Assembly: GCF_037975245.1 (NCBI RefSeq)
Contig: NC_092575.1
Location: forward strand, 1,007,001-1,071,000
Reading direction: 5' to 3'
Source: Apostichopus japonicus
Lineage: Eukaryota; Echinodermata; Holothuroidea; Aspidochirotida; Stichopodidae
DNA: 64,000 bases
The notes below the pieces were generated by a model. It saw only the letters and a program-made list of their open reading frames with translations. It had not been told where the DNA came from and made no database searches. This document shows positions 26,501 to 38,500 of the stretch, one piece after another. Positions within the stretch are counted from its first letter, which is position 1. The number at the start of each line of letters is the position of its first letter. The translations under genes and the position numbers were made by a program.

Positions 26501-29500
26501 AGGAAAAAATGAAATTTGGCAATAACAGGACACTAAATGTTTTGGGTAGCATCTTTTCTGCATTATATATATGAAACAGTTTAATAAATTTCTCTGTAGC
26601 AATGATTATTCTGTCCAATAGATCTATAATGAATGGTTAAACTGATGGTAATCCTATTATGTGTGAATTAATATACATCTTAAAGGACACAGGGTTGCAA
26701 TCCAAACTGAAGCGCAGTATGAACCAAACTTACTGCAGTGACCCTTTAACCCTGTTGGGAGATGCATTAACTAATGTACCAGCTGGAACCCATGACCGTA
26801 ACATTATTTCATCTACGAGTTGATCCACAATCCCAAGTTTGTGCCATTGCTCTCAGGACTGCAAGTAGAGTCACAAGCTAAGAGAATTGTTTTATTGAGT
26901 ATATAGGAATACAATCTGTTTAGTATATAAGCTCTAATTAATGATTAATAGTAATTAATCATTAATTAATTAAATCCTAATTAATGAGAACAATAGTATA
27001 CTAAGTTCTATACAGCAATCTACTGTATATCTTGCTGATCAAAGACGGCCAGTTCATCTCAAAGATCTTGAAAATGCCAGTGACCGAACAAATTTTATGT
27101 AGCTGACCCAATTTTTTTTATTCACTACACATCCCATTCATCCATCATCACCATCACTGATAATTTCATAACCGACTGGTTTGAATATAATCAGTCCATT
27201 CGGTCACATGTTGACCCCCGCTGTATCCATAAGTTTAGCCAATTGGAGACCATGTTTATTATCATTCTGAATGAACTATATAGCATTCTGAATTGGAACA
27301 ATCTAACAGTTAAGTTACTATGTATAGATCTGCTAAAGGAATAAGCCTCAGTAGTGCAGTGTAATTCCAGGTTTGTATGGAACGTTTCCAGCAAGCAACT
27401 TACACTACACAAGGCCTTGGAATGGCAGGTGAGCACTGGAATCGGTGATGACCTAGATTTGGTGTCAGAGAGAGGCAAAGCTAAAACAGAACCAAGTTAC
27501 AATGATTAGATCAACAGGAATTTGTAGCAGTTGGTGCAGGGCCCCTGACACAATTATAAACAAACAAATCTTTGGTGGTGTCCAGAGTGGGGAGTGTGGG
27601 TAGGGTGCCAGAGGGTGGAGGGTTGGGGGAGGTTAGGGGACGGTGGGAGAGGGAGGGATTGTCTAAAGCTTTTCATTTTCTTTCATCCTATTACAATATT
27701 TGTTCAATATGATCCTGCGGTGAGTATGTTTATGTATCCCAGATGTATCCAAGAATGATCTATGAAATAATGTTAAATCCCTTGAAATACTGCACTGACA
27801 TACAGTACCATGTCAAAGGTCGATCATTAAATTTGAATTCATAAGTGATGCTCTGAGACAGGAGGATTGAGGGGAGTGTCAGGTACGTCAGAATCATTCC
27901 GATGGTAACAGGGTCATAATGAAAGTGTAAAAGGGTGACAACACTGATGTATTTGTGTTTGATGTTCAAGGGATGATTATAGACAGTTCTACCAGTTCAT
28001 GATACCTGCTTGTAAAAGTAGACATTAATTCATATCAACAGTTTCTAGTCTTAGAATATCTAAAATCCCTTCTCTGAAATGAAGCAGAGATATAATGTAA
28101 AAAAGAAAAGAAAATGAAACTAGATAAGTCCCAAGATCTGGATGTCAATAAACTTGTTGTTAAATTTATACTGCCATGCTTTATGATGACAAAGACATTT
28201 TATCTTTGTGCCAATAAAAGATCCTACCAAATATCTTGGCATACCGGGGCTTCTACTCAACTCTGTACATAGCTAACATCAAAATATTTTTTCTTCAACA
28301 ACACATCATGCAAATCTTTAAAAGTCTGGCTTGATCGACAATGGCAGCATGATGATAAAGTCTGTTGCAGATGCAAGTTCCACCAATAACTTTATTTGCA
28401 TTGTTATGCAAACTGCTATGCAAATTAAGTTATTTTTTATGAATATATTAACATAACTGAACATTTTTAATCAGAATAAACTGTAAACAGTACCTGTACT
28501 CCTCCTTCCCTGTCCCCTCCCTTACTTGTTGACTGTCATCCTACGTACATGTTTCCTTTCAAACACACCATTTACTGATAATCATAGACATTCAACAAGA
28601 ATTATCACAGGCAGTCTAATGGACTGAATGAAGTTGGCATCAAAACAGCTCCTCGCATTAACATTTAGTATATAACGTCTCTTAGATTCATACAGTAACC
28701 TGTATAGAGTAGTACACACGCATGTGTGGATGAGCACTAAAGTGTTACAGTAGCTTCTTTGCATTAGCATCACAATCTAGATACTTTTAATAATTCAGAG
28801 AAAGTCCATTAAATAATTACTTTTTTCAAAACAACTAATCAACCCCGAAGCAAAGGCCTAGGATGTTTACATCCAGAGTAATATCACTGATGATGGTATG
28901 TGTGTGTTAGATTCATTGTCACTGATTCATTCAGTAGGTTAAGCAGTAACTAACAACTGAAATTCATGTCTTTAGGACCAGAAGAATTACTCTCAAGAAA
29001 AGTAGACTACATACTGTACTGTCTGGATTAAATACTGAATGTGGAGGACAAGCAAAGACTGGGCTAAAGACGAAATAAAACTACTGTATTCAATATCAGG
29101 TTGTCCATCAGAATTAAAAACAATTCCAAGCCTACCGAACAAAGCAAGTTGTTGAAAATGCTCTTCAAAAACTTACTTTAATTTGCACTTTATTTTTCTG
29201 TATTATGGTCATAACGATTACTGTACATATAATGGCCAAGTGGTGTATGTATGTACACCACTTGGCCATTGTATCATTATTTTTTGTATGGTAGTGTAAA
29301 AGAAATGCTACCGGCAGAAAACCCAAAATAGTAAAAAGTGCAGTAACAGTTAAGTGCAGTAACAGTTAAGTGCAGTAACAAGTGCAGTAACAGTTAAGTG
29401 TAGTAACAGTTAAGTGCAGTAACTGACATCTGAACTAGGAAAAAAAACCTAACACTTACAGGTTCGGGCATTTACCAACCTAGATACTTACCTATCTTCT

Positions 29501-32500
29501 ATACATACACACTCTGATCTACCATGGCTACAGACTGGTATTAACATACTTGTACTGCCTCAATGACCTTCTAAGGTCACTACCCTCTCTACCCTCCAAA
29601 TGTCCTACAATACTTTCTTTGTTTTGACTCAAGATTAATGAGAACTAATTAGAATCAAAGGACTTGCAAAATGAGAAGTGATATACGTAGCAATTACATC
29701 AATGGCCTTTAAATTATGACAGCTGTTACCACTTACCAGTAGGTGGGGATAGATCCCAGTGGTACGTGAACTTTGACCCCACCATACCGATGACGTCTTC
29801 ATTCAACCACGTCCAATATTGCACTTCATCTTTCATTGTACAACGGTACATCTGCTTCTCTGCGACGATGTTGAAAATTTGAAAATGTCGCCCAACTGGA
29901 AGGAAAACAAAGCCAGGAAAATGCTAATTAAGTTTGGTCCATACAGGAATGGCATGGTTAAACATGCAGAAATGGAGGGAGGTAGGGAAAATCCAAAACT
30001 TCCCATATACCAAAAAACTAGAAGTGAGGTCAGATGAGGTGGAACTAAAGACAAAACAAATGTGTACCAAAGAAAACTTCTTATGTCCTGTATTGACATG
30101 TTTCCATCTGCAGATAATATCAGAATGCCCATAAAGAATTACATGGAAATAATCCAAACATTTGTAATCAGAAGTTCATTCCAAATGTCAAAGGTCATAT
30201 ATTGTACATCAGAGTCTTAGAATGTTACAAAGAGTTAAATAATCCAAGCAGAAAAAGGAAACTGTCAGATTGCAAAGAAATTACTACAGAGAATGGGATT
30301 TCATAAAATTCATTAGAACTTTGAAGATATAATCAACATTCCTGTCTTTCATTCTCCTTCGTTCTTATGTATATACATTATACAATACATATCTTTCATA
30401 AAGTTCACCTACTATACTTACACCTACTCTACAGTTCATAGCTATATAGTCATTCTGTAGTACTGTGCTCTGTACAATATAGGTAATAGAACTGTGCACT
30501 AAATCTACCATACAGTATATATAGTGTTGTACATACGTACATGTGTCGCTGTACAGTACATCTACTATATAAGACAGTACTTACATAATATACTGTACCA
30601 CTGTACAATACAGCTGAGTACAGTTTATGTTACATCTACTATGGCACTGTTTACATACAAAAATATGCAGTATACTGTATCTGCTAAAGAACCCACAGAA
30701 CATCCTATATAATACTGTACAGTAATTTCACATACATAGTACTGTTCAATGTAGAGCAGTTTCTATACTATAGCACTGTACTCCAATTATAGCACTATTC
30801 ATGATCTACTAAACCACTGTACAGTACATGATCTTACAGTATACAGCACTGTACAATACTTTCATATATTACACTGTGCAATGTAGCTTGAACTATAACA
30901 GTTTACATTACATCTACTTTAGCACTGTTATTAACTGATCTAACACAGATAGGTTCCCAAATAAGCTACTGTAAGGCTTCCTGATCCTTAATTGGGTCAC
31001 TAAACTAACTAAACTAAACTCACTACAGTACACACAGCACTATATGCAGTATGTAGATCTACTACAGCACTGTAAAGTACATCTACAATATACAGTGTTT
31101 TTCTTGCATACAATGTAAATCTACAGTAATACAGTGACAGCAATGTAAAGTGTATCCTATAAAGCAGTTGAGTAGTTTAACAGTAGCTCAGTATCTCGTA
31201 TTATATACAGTGGAACTATCCCATTACTTCAGTGTTCTGTGTATAATTTTCTATCACTACACTGTGGGATATATGTATAACATACACTACACATACTGTA
31301 AAGTACAGTGTATCTATAGATGAAGCATGTAACTACTACAGGCAATGTACAGTAGTACACAACTAAAGTATGGTTACATCAAAACAGCACTGCAGTCTAT
31401 GTCAGTAGTACACAATATCTACAACACACTGAAATGTAAACCACTCTGTACAATATGCTTACTACCTGTAGTTCATATCGATTTACCACAACCTTAAAGA
31501 CTGCAAAGGATAAAAAATCCATTCTTTCTTTTTTTTGACGTTACCCAGTCCCAGGGCTAATTACCCTACAGCTTATTACAGCAAGTAGCCTACTACTGAT
31601 ATAATAAGTAAACTTGGGTCTTGCTGAAGTTCACTACCAGCAAAAAATATTAAAATTCATTCAAAAGCAGGAATAGTATCTCAATAAAACCACAAAGGAG
31701 ACACTTTTACAAATCAGGATAAAGGCACAGAATATAACAATGTGACTTATTTATGCAACGGATGTATATCAAGCCCCAAGCCATCACTGAACATATTTAT
31801 GGCAAGAAAAAACTGAAATAGTCTGCACACAGATTTAACACATGTGTTTCACTAATGCAAAGTTATTAAAATAATGTTAACCGGGTATTTTATGACTGTA
31901 ATTCTCAATAAATACAATTTAAGACCTTCAATGAAAGAATGGCATTAAACATAACTTATGTTCATGAGGAAGGATTGCTTTAATGCCGAACATTGTACAC
32001 ACAATACATAAGAGTGCTGTCAGTCTGAGGAGACAATAGCATGAAGAGTAAAATAAGAGGCAAGCCTAATAAAAACCTGCTAAAAAAAGAAATTCCCAAG
32101 GTTCAATTCCCAAAGCTCAATTTCCAAAGTCCAATTCCAAAGTTCAAGCCAGAATTTCACAGTAAAGCTTTACATACTGTACTGTAGTGCAGTATGAGAA
32201 CAACTATTTTTTTTAGCTCACCATGTCATACTTGGGACTTACAATCCTCTACTTTGAAACTATGAAAGTAATATCTAATCACATCACAGGATGTATTAGG
32301 TAAGCACTTATATACCAGAACCACTTTACAACAGCTCATGTCTCTTCTCAAGAGTTCATCACTACTTTACTCTCAAATTATAAACTTTAATAGTTTGATT
32401 ATCCTTCCACTGAAATCGATTGAGCTTGCATACATATATGTGCATAGTGGATACAATTTCATAACAGAATGTTTCTTACGTTTCCTTCACTTGTACATAC

Positions 32501-35500
32501 AGTAGATACAGTAGAGCCACTAATGAAACCAGAGTGGAAACAAGATATCAAGATTTGTGTTGATAGAGCAGACAGCTTTATATATGACTATCATTCTTGT
32601 AGCCATGACAACCATGCAAAATGCAAAACAGGAATCACTAAATTAATGAAAGGGGAAAGGCTATGTCCAAGCAAGTCTGATGCAGTCATTTCTGTTCAAA
32701 ACACCTTTCTACCTTTTAGGGTTTCACGCTCTTTTGCACAAGACAATTTACCTACTCCAGTAAGTACAGTACAGCTCAACTAATGGAAGCTGTGAAACAT
32801 TATTAGCCAATGTAGTGTATTAATTGTGTTTAAGAGCACAAATGGTCACATATAGAACATGTATGTCATAATGTGGTTGTTTCATTGTAAAACAAGACAG
32901 TGACCGAGTCCTTGTTAGTTTGTTGTTTGTATTTTTTTTATTTGGATATATTGTCTCTGTTTATATTCCATAGGAGGAAAGCACTTCAACAACTCCCTTT
33001 ATCATGTTTACAAAATGGACTAGAAACTTGAGAAGTTTAAAATAATCACCTGGGTTCATTAACTAGGGTTTGAGCTGAGAAGTATTCGTATATTGAGCAA
33101 TAGAATTAACATATATATGCTGATCGGTATTAGGATTCACCTATACTGATTAGCAAGATTCACATACCTTGATCAGTTCTGCTGATCAATAGCATTCACA
33201 TCGATAGGATTCACACACATTGATCAGTTCAGGATTCACACACTTTGTTCAGAAGGATTAACATACTGATCAAGAGCATTCACATTTCACATACGATGAT
33301 CAGTGGACTTAACATACAATTAAATAGGATTCACATGCATTGATCAGTTGGATTCATTGCACTGCACAGTAAGTCAAGTCCAAGTGCATTGTACAGTTGA
33401 GTTTCACTTGCTTAAGTAACTTCATTTTATAAATGGTAGATACCAAAGGGGGGGGAAGTGTGGGGGGGTGTTCCAGATGTTGGAGGCAAAGTGCTCAAAT
33501 GTTTCCAGTCATATAGCTTCATGCAGTTTGGAGACAGGTAGGAGAACAAGTAAAATCCACAGTACATTAGTCAATATACTATAATGTAGTCAGTATCATA
33601 GTCAATAAACTAATTATGTAGTCAGTATAATAGTCAATAAACTATAATGTAGTCAGTATACTAGTCAATAAACTATTATGTAGTCAGTATACTAGTCAAT
33701 ATACTATAATGTAGTCAATATACTAGTCAATGTACTATAATGTAGTCAGTACACTAGTCAAAATACTATACAGTATACTAGTCAGTATATACTGAACTTC
33801 TGAAGCATTAGATCTACAGTACAGTATGTCATGACAGCCATATCAGAACTCTGCTTTAAGCAGAGAATATAATGGCTGTTGATTGCATTTGAGAGCCCAC
33901 TTTTTAAACTAAAACTCTCCACGCATCAAAAGAGGTAATGCTGCACAATTATTCAAATAGAGCCCTTCCAGGACTATTAACCTCCTGAAACATTATGAAG
34001 TGAATACTTGTTGACTCTCTTCAAATCGCAACAGATTTGTTTTGAGCAGGCAAACCAGTACTTCACCACTTGTTTTTGTATTTCATTTTCATTATTTGAA
34101 ATGGAAACTTAACTGTCGGTCGTCAGGGTAATAATGTTCAGTTGATGAGCTGTGTTTCCACTTTCAAGTTACTTCATGGAATTGATGTTCGCATGTGATA
34201 GAAAAAGGGTACCAAAATCAATCCAATATGCTGCTTCAAATATCTGGATAAAAGCATGGCAAGATGTCGCTGCAATTTATTGTTCCAGTGATGCTGCGCA
34301 GTTTCCAGTCCAGTCGGTATAGTGACATGTCAACACCCATATCAAACGTGAAACTAATTTGTGATGCAAAGAATGAATATTTTAGATCTACAACATTGAT
34401 GCAAAGACTGCAGGAACTTGAAGAGAAATACTAACCTTGAGTAGATCCCAGGGTAGTGGCACTTCAAGCCAACAATAGCCTTGAGCCATGCTGATTACTT
34501 TTCAGCTTAATTATTCATTTTGTGTTCACAAAACAAACAATTGATCAAGGATCATACAGTCAAGTATCGTACATTTTCAGAGACAACATTTGAAATTCTC
34601 TTGACTATTCACAGATTTATTTTAAGTTCCTTTTTCTGTTAAAGCAGGAAGTCCACATTGAGATTTAAAGCAACTTTACACAATCATTTTAGTACTTTAT
34701 ATATATATGCTTGCTCAAAGCACCAATGTTGCAATACAGTGCATAAATCTTTGAGGTAATCATGTTTTCAAGACTTTAGAGTCGTGATTGTGAATTTCAA
34801 TTTAATTGAAATGTCTTCAGCTTGCAAGGACTTTTAGAATCCAGTGATATCAATGATTATTCCTCATTCTCTGAAAATTTTGGGGAATGGTCGTCTTGCA
34901 TTAAGCGTACATTTCTAGCATAGATCGTTATTTCGTATTGAGACCTTCGGTGGGTTTGATGAAAATAACAGATGGTGTCTACCAAGCGCAAAGACTGTTT
35001 CAGCAAAATATTTGAACCATGATGATAACAGCTTCACTGTCTCAAGCTGAAGAATGTTACAAACATCTGTGAATTTCAGTTTTTCCTCTGGTACAAGATA
35101 ACGTTACTGTACCTTAGGAAGAAAAAATACATCACAGTGATGCTAACTTTGTGTGAAATATTTTCATCATACCATTCGAACCAATCTTTTTAACTTCACT
35201 AACACTGTAGTTTGTTTTGACTTACAGTAATACATTTTGGCAGGAGGTGGGAGGGGAGAGTGAGGGCATAGCACTCAACTTCACTAATACTACATTTTGT
35301 TTTAACTTACAGTTTGGCAGGGGGTGGGGGAGGGGGTACATAGCAATCTAACCTTCATTAATACTGTAGTTTGTTTTATCTCACTGGTTGGCAGGGGGTG
35401 GGGGAGGGGATACACAGCAATCTAACCTTCATTAATACTGCAGTTTGTTTGTTTTGACTTACAGTTTGGCAAGAGGTGGGTGGGGGGACATAGCAATCTA

Positions 35501-38500
35501 ACCTTCACTAATATTTTAGTTTGTTTTTTAACTTTCAGTTTGGCAGGAGGTGGGGTGGGAGTGGGGGGATAGAGATTGGAGGGCAAGGACAGAAGGGGAG
35601 TGTTGGTTTCTTCCTTTGCTATATCTGTACATGTGTGTCCTCTACCGGAGATTGAGGGGGCACAGTATTAAAATGTTCCAATTGATTCAGTACTTGGTGT
35701 TAAGGTAGATGGGAAAAGTGCATAAAAGCAGACTGGAGACCAGTACATGAGAGGAGCGAAGTCAATGCTTACGTTTTAGGGCAAGCCATGGCTTCCTGGG
35801 GTTCATTATAGCAGAGTCCGCTGTGCATGGCCATGTTTTGGGTCTTGGTGTACGACTGGTCAAGTTGATGACCGTCACACAGTTGTCCCTTTTCTTCTTC
35901 TTGCTGGTGTGTCGGCAACAGAGCCAGCGGTGGGAAGACATAGTGGCCCGAGGGAAAGTCACCTGCTCTGGCTTGATGCCAAATGATGATAGCTGAAAAG
36001 AGATTAACAAAACTGCTCGGTAAAAAACAATTATTTGTGACAAAAGTTATAGTAAAAGACTCACAAAGATTGTGTCAGTTTCCTATTTACAATTTTGTTT
36101 AAAATTAGCAAACTAAAAATTAACAGTTGTTTTTTCCTAATATGTGTTTGTTGCTTGCATTTTATTTCAGTGTTTCTAACGACAGGATACAATATACAAT
36201 ATCAGGGACAAATAAATAATGATAAGATTTATGTAATGTCACTCAAACTAAACAAAACTTTCATCAACAAGCTGAAAACCTGTAACACATTTATTGCTAT
36301 CGGTGTGCTACCACTCTGTGCAAACAGTGTTATGTGTGAAAAGCAAAAGTTACTGTTTTCCATCTGGGCTTTAAAATCAAAATATTTCCCCATTCTTAAG
36401 GGGCAGTGGAATAAGGTATTTATAGTTTTGTTTTGTATCATATCACCACCTCAAATTGCAAATTGCATTAAAACTGCATTCCAAACACTATACTAGTATT
36501 AGTCAGAAACAAATCTTAAAAATTTTGAGTCAGCAAAATTATTATACTGCACATACCATTCATACCATAAACACGATACTGACTATTCAAAATGAAACTT
36601 GCTGAACATACTTTTAATTTTGCTGATATATAAGAAATAACATCAGATTTTTAACCAAAAGGGTTGATTTTGATAACAAATGACACCATGGGAGTATCTG
36701 ATGGTAAACAGATCACTCAACACTGTATTGTGTGTGGCTAGGCCAGCACAAATTTTGGGGTTTGAGTACAGTACTTACTTACGGCCATAGGATTTTCAGA
36801 CTCCGACAAGGTGACGGGGAAAAAATAAATAAAATCGGTTGTCCAACCCCACATGAGTATGACCCCAAGTTTAGAGCCAGGTTACTGTTCAGTACCTCCC
36901 ATAGGCTACATGTGATAGTATTACTGAATGGAGAAGATGCGTTACTGTATGTGCAAGCGTGAAGTAAATGCATCAAAAGTTTGAAATGAAATGTGCTTTG
37001 TTTTATCTTGCATTGATCTTGATGGATCTCCCATACTATGTACACCGATACTGAAACCCAATTACAATGGAATTCACTACGTACTTGTAGCTATTGATAA
37101 AGTAATACACTGATTCAATTTGTTTCCAGTCATGAAGAAATGTTAACACGTTTCGAACAATTCCAATTTTCTTTTTGTACACTACTGTATTAACTGTACT
37201 GTCTGTACTGTACACTAAGTAAACTTGTATGAGGGATAAAGTTTTGGTAGAAAGAAAATAAATAAGTCAATATTTAGAACGGCAGACTGGGAAGGAAGAG
37301 AAAGTGGACTTTTGACCCACAAGTGGGTCAGAGGGGGCGCTATGTTGAACTGTTACTCATCTCTTTAAGGCTATACATCCTGCAACACGTACATCGAATC
37401 GAGACAAGTAAAAGAGGATTAAAATATTAAGGTTCATCAGGTGAAAACAACCCAGTAGGCTATCATAGTTTGATCAACATCAACCTTGAGTGTAAAGTTT
37501 GATAAATTTTGGTGGCCAACACATTTTTAGGTGTTACTGATGTATTATTCAGGTCCTTCTCATGTGCTACTCAAGTACTTCATTGATCAGATGAAGGAAT
37601 GTGGTAGTCCTCAGTCATTTGGGCTGCAGAGCTAAAAGTTACCAATTTAATGGCATCTGTAGGGAAAAATCTTATCCAGATACAAAAGTGCATTTGTTAA
37701 GAGGAGACAGGTGAGAGAGATGGACACAGAAGACCTATCCCAAGATATTGCTAATGTTGCTCTGCTTTCATCTTTATCTTAATAAGTGTCAAAACAATTG
37801 TTTAGAACTGTTCTGTCAAAAGTAGATGATACTAAATATGGTATAAATCAGTTTGACAATTTCAATGACATCAATAATTAGTGTCCTGAACACCCTTAAA
37901 ATGAATCAAGTTAGCATATGAAATTACTCACATTAGTAACATATGTAAAATTCATAGTTTTGCTTGAATCCCCATACATAAATGTACAGTATTTGTACAA
38001 ACAATGGCATTTCCTACTGACACCTAAGCAGACATTTCCACATACCATTCATAAGGATTACAAGTTTCAATATCCATTGTTACTCATCCAGGCATGCTTT
38101 ATTTTTTTCAACGACTGAAACTCATGGACAAAGCATAGCTTTGAAACCCGCTCAATTTTAACAAAGAACACACATATGTTGGATGGTACATTGATGATCA
38201 GTACAATTTACAACTGAAATGTAACTTGACTTTTGAAATTTCATTCAAATTTACACATTATCCTACATACCAGAGTATGATAGAATTATGCTATTTAAAA
38301 CATTAATCGCAGTGAATAATTTACTATGCATCCATTGTTAAAATGTTAAGAACTCTTCAACTGTTTGATCATTGACTTCAAATCATTTATAGGGTACTGG
38401 AGATTGTACCAAGTACTTATCTTATTGATATTGTTAGACTAGTATATACACTGTACAATATCATGCTCTTGTTGAGGAACTTTAAGGGACGGCTGGTACA

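Larger units (their letters stand above)
23261..29736 (-). other. Intron 3 of the clathrin-like gene
   Basis: 6.5 kb, no exon seen. It holds minisatellites at 24066-24340 and 29338-29430, a perfect hairpin at 29231-29270, a G-rich tract at 27585-27660 and AT-rich palindromic runs of ATTAATTAAT type at 26930-26990. Confidence 0.7.
29896..35772 (-). other. Intron 2 of the clathrin-like gene
   Basis: 5.9 kb with no supported exon. It has a zone dense in TACTGTACAGTA-like words (30370-31450), GATTCACA...TGATCAG irregular repeats (33120-33365) and minisatellites at 33568-33796 and 35195-35560. Confidence 0.7.

Noticed and set aside
29833-30157. Longer minus-strand frames over clathrin-like exon 3
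   Set aside because: They are in other frames; the coding frame is fixed by the clathrin match and by the phases of exons 2 and 4.
32469-32783. Plus-strand open frame of 104 codons
   Set aside because: Inside an intron, no flanking splice signals in phase and no similarity I can name.
36229-36441. Minus-strand frame ending ...STPIAINVLQ that could serve as first exon of the clathrin-like gene
   Set aside because: The phase fits exon 2, but the donor would be GTTTTC. The exon at 40572-40622 has a proper donor (GTAGGC), a start codon and better family resemblance.
36095-36496. Plus-strand open frame of 133 codons in clathrin-like intron 1
   Set aside because: Low-complexity, Lys/Leu/Phe-rich translation without domain pattern or start context.
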